Shown here one piece after another: positions 54,054-63,399 of a DNA stretch of 64,000 bases. The notes below the pieces were generated by a model. It was not told where the DNA came from and ran no database searches. It saw nothing but the letters and a program-made list of their open reading frames with translations. This stretch comes from Mya arenaria (lineage: Eukaryota; Mollusca; Bivalvia; Myida; Myidae): NCBI RefSeq assembly GCF_026914265.1, contig NC_069126.1:75829232-75893231 (forward strand). The letters are read 5' to 3'. The number at the start of each line of letters is the position of its first letter. The first letter of the stretch is position 1. Both the position numbers and the translations under genes were made by a program.

Positions 54054-56703
54054 CGTTAGCAATTCCGTGTCCGGGCCATAACTTGGTAACTAATAAAGCG
54101 ATTTTCAAATAACTTTATACAAATCATCACTACATTAAAAGGATGTGTCGCGCGCAATTTCCAGGTCCATACCTCAAAGACTAGAATCATCATGGGGGTG
54201 CGTTAGCAATTCCGTGTCCGGGCCACAACTTTGTCACTAATAAAGTCATTTTCAAATAACTTTATACAAAGCATCATTACATTAAAAGGATGTGTCGCGC
54301 GCAATTTCCAGGTCCATACCTCAAGTACTAGAATCACCATGGGGGGGCGTTAGCAATTCTGTTTCCGGGCCATAACTTGGTAACTAATAAAGTGATTTTC
54401 AAATAACTTTATACAAATCATCACTACATTAAAAGGATGTGTCGCGCGCAATTTCCAGGTCCATACCTCAAAGACTAGAATCACCATGGGGGTGCGTTAG
54501 CAAATCCGTGTCTGGGCCACAACTTGGTCACTAATAAAGTCATTTTCAAATAACTTTATACAAAGCATCATTACATTAAAAGGATGTGTCGCGCGCAATT
54601 TCCAGGTCCATACCTCAAACACTAGAATCACCATGGGGGGGGGGGGTGTTAGCAATTCTGTGTCCGGGCCACATCTTTGTTACTAATAAAGTGATTTTCA
54701 AATAACTTTATACAAATCATCACTACATTAAAAGGATGTGTCACATGGAATTTCCAGGTCCATACCTCAAAGTCTAGAATCACCATGGGGGGGACGTTAG
54801 CAATTCCATGTCCAGGCCATAACTCAAAAGCTAGAATCACCAATGGGGGGCGTTAGCAATTCTGTGTCCGGGCCACATCTTTGTTACTCGTCCGTTAGCT
54901 ATTCCGTGTCCGGGCCATAACTTGGTAACTAATGAAGCGATTTTCAAATAACTTTATACAGATCATCGCTACATTAAAAGGATGTGTCGTGCGCAATTTC
55001 CAGGTCCATACCTCAAAGACTAGAATCACCATGGGGGGCGTTAGCAATTCTGTTTCCGGGCCACATCTTTGTTACTCGTCCGTTAGCAATTCCGTGTCCG
55101 GGCCATAACTTGGTAACTAATAAAGCGATTTTCAAATAACTTTATACAAATCATCACTACATTAAAAGAATGTGTCGCGCGCAATTTCCAGGTCCATACC
55201 TCAAAGACTAGAATCACCATGGGGGTGCGTTAGCAAATCCGTGTCTGGGCCACAACTTGGTCACTAATAAAGACATTTTCAAATAACTTTATACAAAGCA
55301 TCATTACATTAAAAGGATGCGTCGCGCGCAATTTCCAGGTCCAAAACCTCAAAGACTAGAATCACAATGGGGGGGCGTTAGCAATTCTGTGTCCGGGCCA
55401 CATCTTTGTTACTAATAAAGCGATTTTCAAATAACTTTATACAAATCATCACTACATTAAAAGGATGTGTCACATGGAATTTCCAGGTCCATACCTCAAA
55501 GTCTAGAATCACCATGGGGGGGACGTTAGCAATTCCATGTCCAGGCCATAACTCAAAGACTAGAATCAGCATAGGGGGGCGTTAGCAATTCTGTGTCCGG
55601 GCCACATCTTTGTAACTCGTCCGTTAGCAATTCCGTGTCCGGGCCATAACTTGGTAACTAATAAAGCGATTTTCAAATAACTTTATACAAATCATCACTA
55701 CATTATAAGGATGTGTCGCGTGCAATTTCCAGGTCCATACCTCAAAGACTAGAATCACCATGGGGGGGCTTTAGCAATTCTGTGTCCGGGCCACATCTTT
55801 GTTACTCGTCCGTTAGCAATTCCGTGTCCGGGCCATAACTAGGTAACTAATAAAGCGATTTTCAAATAACTTTATACAAATCATCACTACATTAAAAGGA
55901 CCTCAAGCCGAATCTTCTTCGGGCGTATAATGCTCCGTTTCGCGGTGCTCTTGTTTTAACTTAAATATAAAATTCTGCATTCTAATCTTTTGTCAGCAGT
56001 CTTATATCACTGGTTTCCATGGATTTTCGCAAAAAATCGCTTGTTCCAGGACAAAAAATAAAAAAGTTGTCAAAATGTTCAATCTGTGAGAGTGCAGCTT
56101 TAAATGTCTTTGTTTACTGTTTTAGTTGGTATGGTATGGAACATACAAAGGGTTCTTAATTTTCGTGTTGTAGAACTTAATCATCCCATTACTGGTATTT
56201 ATTAGAAATACTGAAAAAAATCAAGGTATTTTCATAGCCTATGTGATTCCGTCGACATTGTCCAAAACTTTAACCTTGGCCTTAACTCAAAAACTGTTGA
56301 TATTCAAATGAAACTTGGTAATCTAGTTGCCAGGAACATTACCCACATGTGTAGCAAGGCCCAGACCTCTGGCTTTAATTATTATTATGTCCCTTGGTTG
56401 ACTGAAAAACACCGACAAGCCTTGGCTTTGCCTCTGCAGCACTCTTTTAGAACTATGAGTGTTTCGCCTGCTGTAGAGTTTTGTAGGGAAGGGAGAGGGG
56501 TCTGTCCAATCAAGATTATACAAGTTCTACTTTAAATTGGCAAACAAACATTTATATTTGCATGAAACTTGTTGAAACTGTTTTTGAATTACTTATTCTG
56601 TGCCAATGTCTCAGAAAGAGCCATTCACCTCTCCATTTCAGACTTGAGGAAGATGGACCAGGTCATTCCAGCTGTACGGGCTCTCAAACTTCTCGCCAAC
56701 TGA
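38926..56703 (+). CDS. CEP70: Centrosomal protein of 70 kDa (CEP70) ortholog, 18 exons, 637 aa
   Basis: Exons: 38926-38967, 40247-40349, 40580-40706, 41019-41115, 42053-42232, 42773-42858, 43704-43772, 44659-44767, 45760-45848, 46459-46536, 47437-47548, 47918-48016, 48683-48838, 49055-49192, 50792-50963, 51708-51822, 52564-52643, 56642-56703. All junctions are GT-AG and in phase. CEP70 binds gamma-tubulin and organises microtubules at the centrosome, and supports ciliogenesis. Matches to vertebrate CEP70 as I recall it: an early DWSGVNKKLRKQGL segment, coiled coils in exons 3-10, FDVPSVSGVYPRMN (human FDVPSLNGVYPRMN), EHQEFFPAF (human EHEEFFPAF) and a last exon MDQVIPAVRALKLLAN. Length is close to human (~597 aa). 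The first exon (MASPTASPVSKSKN) is the least certain; translation could start at 40247. Confidence 0.93.
39449..39515 (+). repeat. tRNA-like fragment (SINE relic)
   Basis: ATTAGCTCAGTTGGTTAGAC is a typical tRNA A box, but the region after it has no matching B box or closed cloverleaf. A decayed tRNA-derived SINE in CEP70 intron 1. Confidence 0.45.
41116..41475 (+). repeat. Echo repeats of the end of CEP70 exon 4
   Basis: About seven ~50-bp units downstream of exon 4 copy its last ~35 bp and donor: GGAGAGCTCTCRTGCTAGA, AATAAAGGTAA and ATACCATAC or AGATCATA. The exon itself (GGAGAGCTCTCGTGCTAGAG) is the first unit. One copy at about 41186-41220 keeps an AAAGGTAAAT donor-like end. Confidence 0.75.
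41793..41845 (+). repeat. tRNA-derived SINE fragment
   Basis: GTGGTTTAGTGGTATAGG (A-box-like) followed by GTTGTGGGTTTGAGTCC (B box). Only the promoter boxes are preserved; not a functional tRNA. Confidence 0.45.
42940..43115 (+). repeat. Dispersed repeat family, copy 1
   Basis: Pattern TTGTCTGTTTTTTAAAGAAA, then TTGTGATAGC, then a run leading to CAAATGAAACTTGGTACAC and AGTTGCCAGAGACAAT. Further copies at about 51275-51440, 56225-56375 and 57600-57780. Confidence 0.55.
43603..43621. repeat. (TG)n microsatellite
   Basis: About nine TG units in CEP70 intron 6. Confidence 0.8.
44805..45480. repeat. ~31-bp minisatellite in CEP70 intron 8
   Basis: About 20 units of GTGTAAAACCTTCGTATTTT plus GAGGTATTATT; the last third shifts to a variant GTGTAACACCTTAGAATTTG with TGAGGGACTATT. 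Copies in each half are nearly identical, pointing to local expansion. Confidence 0.9.
48115..48500. repeat. Degenerate tandem repeat in CEP70 intron 12
   Basis: Segments with GGCCCCATTTCAACTAAGA, AACCCTTTTCAACATAGAAT, GGTCCTTTCCAACTTTGAAT and GGCCCCTTTTCAAATCAAGA recur at 90-140 bp spacing, each followed by an AAAAATAT or similar stretch. Old and much diverged. Confidence 0.45.
49226..50372. mobile_element. Tandem-core repeat element (CTCTTGTTT-ended), intron 14
   Basis: Begins AGCTCGACGATTCAAAGAAT and ends GTCTTACGACGGCTCTTGTTT (last part quoted). The core has about five units of ~180 bp with GGGCAAGTTGGGATTTT, CATTCAATTGACTTAATACT, TCACACAGTTGTTCAGGACC and TTATGGCCCCTGATTGACT. No ORF. This is a common non-autonomous repeat type in bivalve genomes. 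Confidence 0.65.
51086..51150 (-). repeat. tRNA-derived SINE fragment
   Basis: The minus strand reads GGTCATAGTGGTATAGGTGT then GGTTGTAGGTTCAATCCCTG, i.e. A and B boxes about 30 bp apart. There is no convincing acceptor stem, so a SINE relic rather than a tRNA gene. Confidence 0.45.
51275..51440 (+). repeat. Dispersed repeat family, copy 2
   Basis: CTTGTCTGTTTTCCAAAGAA, GTTCAAATGCAACTTAGTAAAC and GTTGCAAGAGACAATACACG (quoted in parts) match the copies at 42940 and 57600 in the same orientation. Confidence 0.5.
52812..53390. mobile_element. Tandem-core repeat element with TCAAGGTCA sites, intron 17
   Basis: Begins TCCCCCGCCATGGAGTGGGG and an ACTACATCCGTCTGTC block. It then has three ~170-bp units: TAACTTACTTATGCATGGAT, GGTACAAATGTTGTCCTCAT, GTGACCTTGACC and AAAGGTCAAGGTCACACGAG. 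The same architecture as the elements at 49226 and 53976. Confidence 0.65.
53584..53744. repeat. Perfect 72-bp inverted repeat (hairpin)
   Basis: Left arm 53584-53655 starts ACATACCTGTCAGGTTGCGA; right arm 53673-53744 is its exact reverse complement; the loop is 17 bp. I found no mismatch between the arms. It lies in the last CEP70 intron, 16 bp before the MITE at 53760. Confidence 0.85.
53760..56102. mobile_element. piggyBac-like MITE, copy 2, split by a nested element
   Basis: Left part 53760-53975 and right part ~55958-56102 together match the MITE at 2602-2872, including ends TTAAAGCTGCACTCTCACAG and CTGTGAGAGTGCAGCTTTAA and the TTAA at both edges. A ~2-kb tandem-core element has inserted between the two parts. 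Confidence 0.8.
53976..55957. mobile_element. Tandem-core element (CGCCCGAAG ends) nested in the MITE
   Basis: Starts ATACGCCCGAAGGGTCG and ends CTTCTTCGGGCGTATAATGC then GTGCTCTTGTTTT, so short inverted ends are visible. A (CTGT/CCGT)n run at 54014-54056 precedes about 13 units of ~145 bp: GTTAGCAATTCCGTGTCCGG, AACTTGGTAACTAATAAAG, ACTACATTAAAAGGATGTGT and CAATTTCCAGGTCCATACCT. It is younger than the host MITE. Confidence 0.75.
56225..56375 (+). repeat. Dispersed repeat family, copy 3
   Basis: CTTAACTCAAAAACTGTTGA, TTCAAATGAAACTTGGTAAT and AGTTGCCAGGAACATTACCC match the other copies in order and orientation. Just upstream of the last CEP70 exon. Confidence 0.55.
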
Positions 56704-58560
56704 CCACACACTGTTCCACTGATGTTTCTCTTTTACTTGACTTATACTTGACTTTTCAATATGATCTAGGGCAAGTTGCATAGGCAAAGAGTTTTGGCGC
56801 TTTAACTTCGTGCTAACTAACCATAAAGTGACTACCATCTACAACTGAGCATATGCTGGACTCATATTAAATGTAGCACCCAATCTGTGTGATGGAGATT
56901 ACGTGTGGGCTCTTAGCTTTGGTCACAAAATGACTAGACTGCTTTATTGGAATACCACAGAAAAAAGGCTCTACCTATCAAAGATTGTTTTAGTAAGCCA
57001 AAGAGGTTTATGTAGCCAGACAATGGCAGCAACAAACAGGATCAAGGAAGGTTAATCCACACCTCGGTGAAGTCCATGAGGCAATTTAGGCTTGCCCAAA
57101 CATCTGTGAAGTGCTTATAGATAATACAATAGAATATTGAATACTGTTACATGGTCATTTGTTACAGAGCGTCATGAAGTGAACTGTTTATGCAACCTGC
57201 CCCAATTTAGTGACATTGTCCAGATATCAGACATTTTTTTTACATTCTGATCCATTGATATTAGGTTATCTTCACAAGTTCTGTTTACATGTGTTTTTAT
57301 TTATTTGTATTTGAAATGAAGCTGAATAATGAGGAGACAAGCACATTCAGTATATTGGAGACCAGCACTGTGTGGGGACGTCCGATTTATTAACTTCTAT
57401 TATACTAGAGATCTGTGATAAAAATATAACTATCTAGGCAGCAAACCTTTGTAATTATTATTATTATTTTATGATATATGTAAATAGCTGTAAAGGTTGA
57501 ACTCTTTATAACATTTAGATCTGACAATTGACTAAGCCATACTACATTTCTTTGTCAAATGCCATTTGAGTTGTTGATATGATATGTTACAGTGACTGAG
57601 GAAGACTAGATTGTCTGTATTTCAAAGATAAAAAGTTAGTTGATATATTACCCTATCCCTTGTGTCATTGGCATCGGTATCAGCATTGTTCAACTTTAAC
57701 CATGGGCATTATTCAAGTTTCAAGATTTGCTAATGAAACTTGTATATGCGTTGCCAGAGGTAATACACACATGAACAGCAAGGCAAAGAACTCTGGCTGA
57801 AAAAATTGCTGCGTAGGTACATGTTTATCCGTTTTTATACTGAAAAATACAGATGAGCAATTATGTTCTCCCTGTGGGGCTTTTGTTACTGGCTAAAGTA
57901 CTGATGTACAGGAAAGAAATACACACTCTTATGTGTAATTACCTTTTTTTCTTGATGTCGGACCGCATCACATTCTTTGTGCCAAATGAAGAATTTAAGG
58001 AAATAGTAATTGTTGATTTTGTATTCATTATTGATACATCTGAAGCCACTATTGTCTTAACAAAGTCCAATTTTGTCAAATCTAACTTCACTTTTGAACT
58101 ACAGGCTATGTAGGCCTGTGGAATAATCAAATGAGAACTATTTGAAGCCTAGGATGGTGCATTTTGTCAGAGACATATTGTATATTGTTTCTCTGATGTC
58201 AAGCTGTCTGTAAAGGCGTATCAAAAAAAGGTTCGGAGTTGAAATATTATGATTACCTGTCATTGCATTTAGAATCAATGGCGAAATGGAAACAAGTTAG
58301 AAAATTGTATAAGTACTATACTTCTATTGCAAATAATTGCATTTTTAGTTTTGTTGTTTTGTCTCAATTTAAACAATTTTGCGTATCTTTCATTAGCAAT
58401 ATATGTAAGTTTGCACTTAATTTGTGTTTTCTTAAATCTAACGACATAGTGTACAGTGTAGAAATTAGAATACATGAATGATGATTTATATATGTAATAA
58501 AATAATAAAATATTTTCATGTTTTTTTATTAATATTGCCAATGGTATGTTGAAAGTGCTG
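56704..58560 (+). other. 3' flank / probable 3' UTR region of CEP70
   Basis: No ORF I trust. An AATAAA cluster lies near 58493-58503; a nearer signal is not clear. A fourth copy of the dispersed repeat family (AAGTTTCAAGATTTGCTAAT, GTTGCCAGAGGTAATACACA) is at about 57600-57780. Confidence 0.35.
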
Positions 58561-58724
58561 TATTATAATGATGATGGCTGTGGTGGTGATGGTGAAAATG
58601 ATGATCATCATTTATAATGATGATGTCAATCCCTAATGATGCTCATGATCATATGACATTGCTGCTGCTGATGATTGCCAAATTAATCATGGTGATTATA
58701 ATGGTAATGTTACTACAATAAGTA

Positions 58725-58734
58725 GTGTGGTGGG

Positions 58735-58792
<58 letters not shown>

Positions 58793-58860
58793 AGTGATGA
58801 TGATGATGATGATGGTGATGGTGCTGATGCTGCTGCTGTTGATGATGATGATGATTATGG
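58725..58860. repeat. (GAT)n microsatellite
   Basis: About 35 GAT/GCT units with few interruptions. It yields long poly-Asp and poly-Met frames that are not genes. Confidence 0.9.
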
Positions 58861-59467
58861 TGTATTTAACAGACTGTGTATATCTTTATATCATGATAAC
58901 GCTACATAAGCTCGTGCAATAATTAAATTATCTCCCTTGAATCAAGTTGTTTTACCAAATTTATTTTGTAAAATGTTCCAGAGATAAAAGGTGAGTGTTT
59001 GATTAACTTGGTCAGACATGAAACTTCATACATGATACAGACTTCTATCTTAAAATAATACATACCAAACGATTGCATTCTTATTCTTGCCGACTTTGTA
59101 AAATTTGCTTCAATTCGGACACAGACTATTCGGACAAGGTTATTATTTGTTAAGCAAGTCATTCATTGCATTGTTTGGATTTGACTGTTCAATGTTGAAC
59201 TATGAATTTTTTAAACTCAAGCATCTTAAGTTACTGGTTTTACCATAAAGAGGAAATGAAGTAAAGTTACATTGGCCTTGACTGCCAACACAGCACTCTG
59301 CTTAATGAAACAATTGTAAAGTTCTTTCCCAAGAATACCACACACACACACCCCTTTAACTTTTTAGGCCAATCTATCCTGTCCTACCTTTCTTTCCTGA
59401 AAAAAGATTTTCGTAAACCTCTGAGGAAATGTGCGGTTGTGCTGGTGCAGAGTTCAAACCCATGCTA

Positions 59468-60524
59468 CAGTACACTCAACGAGAAAGACCCACTTTCCGT
59501 TTCCCTCCGCAGATTTTTGCTATCGCGGCACATACAATGAATTTATCAACTGTCCGCGTTCCTCTGAGTTTGAATTTAAGGCCCTCTGAGGGTGATTAGT
59601 CGACCGAAGAATTATGAACGCGGCGTTCCTCAGAGAGGTAAACTCAGCGAAACTCTGCGGACACTTTATAAGAATCTACGCTAAAGTTATTAATTATTTA
59701 TTTTTTTAATTTCAACCGATTACGACGACTGCAGTTAATTGCTATTATTCTTTTTCCTCTGCCCGTTTTGCATGGTTAGCTTACCACAAGAATGCAGTCG
59801 TATTTCACTATTTGCACATGCATCTTATTATAAACGTGTTTTTTACTAACGACTAAATTATTTTACTAAATACATTGATAAACACATTTCACCCGAAAAA
59901 GGCTAGGTTAATTATTACACATTTTCGGAAAATCAGGAGGTCAAACACGTGTTCAAAGTTCAGAGCGCATGGTTGAAGACCGTCTTGCCTCGTTTTCTGT
60001 GGAAAATTCCCTAAACTGTCATAGCTATTTTTAACCACCAATAATAAATAGTATAGTCTATATTGTATTGATCACGTGCATCACGAGCCAGAGTTCATGT
60101 AAAATGTCGGCTGTTTTATGATGCAATACAATAAGTGGTAATACATCAATGATTCAATGTTTACTATTATAAGTGTTAAGAAGTCAAGACAATATTCAAT
60201 TGGCGTTTACGGACACAAATACAAATTAAACGCTGGTAAGAATCGTGTAAGATTAACAATGTATATAAGCATAAAAACAAAACTTCTGAACAAGAATGAT
60301 TTCTTTCTTATCTGATTAGATACGGAGTTCTGCCGCGGGGTCATAAAATCAAACGATTTTCAACGCTATCGTTCATATTGAACTCGGTGGTAAACCAGCC
60401 ACTCAGAGGAACTCGGTGGGATTTTAGCGAGGGCAACAGTTTTACCCTGGAAGGAAGTCCGCGATCATCGACTTTATCCCTCAGAGTGAGCGAGTAAAGT
60501 TGGTCTAACTCGTTGAGTGTACTG
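59468..60524. mobile_element. Tc1/mariner-like MITE (~1.06 kb)
   Basis: Ends CAGTACACTCAACGAG and CTCGTTGAGTGTACTG, extended by AAAGACCCACTTT versus AAAGTTGGTCTAA, flanked by TA on both sides (59466-67, 60525-26). CAGT ends with a TA duplication fit Tc1/mariner. The interior has several GC-rich blocks with CTCAGAGG-type words but no transposase frame. Confidence 0.65.
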
Positions 60525-60559
60525 TATCTGGAGCACTTATCATGTCTCACTATAAAGCT

Positions 60560-60632
60560 AGCTATTATAGCAACATGGTAGAGTGTCCGCTTGCAGAGCG
60601 AGAGGTTGTGGGTTCGAAGCCGGGCAGATGCA
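60560..60632 (+). repeat. tRNA-derived SINE head
   Basis: TAGCAACATGGTAGAGTGTC, CGCTTGCAGAGCGAGAGG and TGTGGGTTCGAAGCCGGG give A box, a GCA-type anticodon arm and B box. The 5' acceptor side does not pair with the 3' side, so a SINE or pseudo-tRNA, perhaps tRNA-Cys-derived. It sits directly right of the mariner-like MITE. Confidence 0.5.
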
Positions 60633-61135
60633 TATAGCAATTTGTGCAGTCTGTTACATATGAATAAGAGACAACGACTGAAAGAACAGTCGAGGCTTTA
60701 AGGCAAACACAACTATGACAGGTTGTTCTCAAATATGCTGATCACCTGATTCTATTGACTTTTTCCACTTTTATGTATATTTATTGTTGGGTACTGTATA
60801 TCACAGGGTAACATAAGGCAGCATATTCTTGTACAGGTGGAAGTTCAGTTTTGCTAAAACACATGTTGAGTTTACCTTATTTGCTGGTCATGTTCAAAAA
60901 CTTTTTCATGGATCAATCAGCTTCTTACATATTCTTTCTCTTCAGAATTCATACATCATTTCTAATAACCAGTCCTTTGAAAAGTACATTAAAAAAGAAA
61001 TATTTGCTTTTGATTTTTAATACATATTAATTATATATTTTTTCAGAGACAAAATAGCAACTCAAGAAAAGGAAAACTGTGGCAGTCAACAAGTGGTATT
61101 TTTTGAGAAATTTTATATTGCAAAACTAACTTATT

Positions 61136-63358
61136 ATGGAGGGCACAATGCAGAGTGCTGACCAAAAAATGAGCCTCAGAAGTGAGTCACAACCTTTAGG
61201 AGGCATACAACATTCAGCTGAATTACAGATCTCACCGCCAATAAGTGAAGACATTATCTATCCAAGCATGACAGGCATTTCGGGTGTGGAGAATGAGACA
61301 GTGGTACACACATCCAGTAACACACAAACATATTCAAATGCATCTATACATGAAGCACCTGGTGAACATATAATTCAAAATTCATCTCTATCAGAAGTTC
61401 AAGGTAGTTATGTTTCGCTCTTAGCTGACATTGCATCAATTGAACGCAATGATGAACTTTACAGTCAAACATCGTCTAATCAAAGCACTTTAGGCAGAAA
61501 TCAGACAAGTGCCATGAATTATGAACAATCACCCTCATATGGTGATATGGATGAAAATATATCATCATCGCTTGACAATAATGCCTTGCTTAATTATGGA
61601 AATTTAACCTACACATTGCCAAGCAATGGACAAACACATCAACAGTTTGTGATCCTACAAAACCCAATTACTATAAGTTCAAACATTGTAAGACTGTTAC
61701 CATCCCAAATGCCGGTACATACAACAGATATTGATGAAGACGTTACTGAAGATATGACTAGTGTAGCACATTTACAAAATTTGCAAAATGACCAGAATTT
61801 TCTTCAAATTCCAAACATGCAAAATGAAAGTGATATGAACACTTCAGCCCAAGAAACAGCTGGTGCCTGTCTTGTGGCAGGAAATAAAATTGGAAGTATG
61901 CAGAATATACAATATTTTCAAGATGACTCTGCTATTGGTACACAAATAACAGTCACTGAGAGTGAAGCAGTCGACAAGAAACAAAAGAAAAAGCCAAAGA
62001 AAGTGCAGCAGTCCGCTTGTGAAATAAAGAAATTCACTGCTGAAGACCTCAATACTGGTAAGACTGAGAAAGAAATGTTGGATTACTTTTTGGAACAAAC
62101 TAAGAGTGAAACAAAGAAAAACAAGTTGATAAAACAAAGAGAGGGAGAAATAAAAAAGGTGATAGTTGAAAATAAGCCACAATTGACTTATTCTGACAAT
62201 ACTTATAAAAGTACTTTGGATACAGTTAAAACTACCAGAGATGACAATAATGTTTCTGATCAAAAAGTTGATGAACAAAGTGAGAACAAAAGACATAATA
62301 CATCTCCGAGTGATGTTATAAATGAATTAAATACTGATAGTACATTAGGTGCTGCAGAGACAGAAGAAACTCAGAAAATAACAGATGAAGTGGATAATAG
62401 TGTTAGTGATGTTACAAGTGAAGTTCAAAAGAAAACCAATCAGTTGAAAAGGAAATCAAAGACTTATTCAAACATTGAACCAAAACATAGTAAGATAGTC
62501 AAAATGGACAAGAACGAAAGCAAAGGGACTAATGACCAACAAGTAGATGATAAAATTACTTATGTTCCAAGGAAAACATCCAGACCTAGAAAGCAGAAAG
62601 TAGAATATGTTGTTAGAGAAGATACATCAAAGAAAAATAGAGTGTCAAAGAAAGTAAAGGATATGGAACAACAAAGTGAAGAAAAACAAATTGTGAATGA
62701 AAGAATGGTTGATGTTGATTTAGAAAAACTTATAAATGTGTCAGATTGTGATGACAAATATATCATCCATTTATATCCAATGTCAATTTTAGATTTGTTA
62801 CCAGAAACTGAAAGAGATATTGTTGTTGAAGTTTCAGTAGATTCTAAATATAATACCAAACCATTTAGTTCACAAAATACTAAAAGTAATGGAAGTCTGT
62901 CAAAGTATTTCTTATCAATACATAAAGACACCAAAAGAACAGTTGCTAAAAGGTTGACGAGGCAAAGAACAAGAAAGGATGCAAAACTAGAACAGTCGGA
63001 AAACGAAATTGACAATCAGGCCAAAGAAGATGTAAATGACTCCATTGACATGGATATTTGGGATGAATTAAAAAGCAAACAAATTGATAATCAAGACAGT
63101 TGTGAAACTAATACCCTAGTGAAACATGATGATAATCCAGTGAAGAAAGACATTGCTGCGGAAACTAAAATTGAATCTGTCATGAAGGATGGAACGGTAG
63201 ATGATGTGGAAACTGGTGGTCTACAGGAGTTGGAGGCTGAAGATTTGAACACCCAGGGAAACACTGAGGGAACGAAGAGAATAAAGAAGAGAGGAAAGCA
63301 ATACACTACTGTAACTAATGAGGATGGTAAAAATGCACTTTCAGTCTCCTATTCATGA
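61136..63358 (+). CDS. Charged low-complexity protein, single large exon (740 aa)
   Basis: The exon begins at an acceptor (TTTTTTCAG, 61046) with ~89 bp of 5' UTR, in-frame stop included, so MEGTMQSADQ (61136) is a fair start. An AATAAA at 63394 follows the TGA at 63356. Residues ~1-270 are Ser/Thr/Asn/Gln-rich. From ~285 Lys/Glu-rich stretches follow (KKQKKKPKKVQQS, RRKSK-like LKRKSKTYSN). A basic patch SRPRKQKVEYVVRED is near 485 and a more ordered, hydrophobic part DKYIIHLYPMSILDLLPE near 545. No zinc finger or enzyme motif. A nuclear, disordered regulator is inferred from the composition. GATGGTAAAA at ~63324 could be a donor to exons beyond the window. Confidence 0.7.
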   Translation: MEGTMQSADQKMSLRSESQPLGGIQHSAELQISPPISEDIIYPSMTGISGVENETVVHTSSNTQTYSNASIHEAPGEHIIQNSSLSEVQGSYVSLLADIASIERNDELYSQTSSNQSTLGRNQTSAMNYEQSPSYGDMDENISSSLDNNALLNYGNLTYTLPSNGQTHQQFVILQNPITISSNIVRLLPSQMPVHTTDIDEDVTEDMTSVAHLQNLQNDQNFLQIPNMQNESDMNTSAQETAGACLVAGNKIGSMQNIQYFQDDSAIGTQITVTESEAVDKKQKKKPKKVQQSACEIKKFTAEDLNTGKTEKEMLDYFLEQTKSETKKNKLIKQREGEIKKVIVENKPQLTYSDNTYKSTLDTVKTTRDDNNVSDQKVDEQSENKRHNTSPSDVINELNTDSTLGAAETEETQKITDEVDNSVSDVTSEVQKKTNQLKRKSKTYSNIEPKHSKIVKMDKNESKGTNDQQVDDKITYVPRKTSRPRKQKVEYVVREDTSKKNRVSKKVKDMEQQSEEKQIVNERMVDVDLEKLINVSDCDDKYIIHLYPMSILDLLPETERDIVVEVSVDSKYNTKPFSSQNTKSNGSLSKYFLSIHKDTKRTVAKRLTRQRTRKDAKLEQSENEIDNQAKEDVNDSIDMDIWDELKSKQIDNQDSCETNTLVKHDDNPVKKDIAAETKIESVMKDGTVDDVETGGLQELEAEDLNTQGNTEGTKRIKKRGKQYTTVTNEDGKNALSVSYS

Positions 63359-63393
63359 ATTGTTAATATCATTTTAAAAAGGAAAATATCAAT

Positions 63394-63399
63394 AATAAA
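63394..63399 (+). terminator. Poly(A) signal AATAAA
   Basis: Lies 36 bp after the stop codon of the 740-aa ORF, supporting that the gene ends here. Confidence 0.5.

Noticed and set aside
58725-58922. Poly-Met and poly-Asp ORFs
   Set aside because: They are translations of the (GAT)n microsatellite.
60560-60632. Functional tRNA-Cys gene
   Set aside because: A and B boxes are present but the acceptor stem does not pair; more likely a SINE head. The same holds for the hits near 39459, 41793 and 51086.
61844-63306. Minus-strand ORFs rich in Ser/Phe/Leu
   Set aside because: Shadows of the Lys/Glu/Asp-rich 740-aa plus-strand protein.
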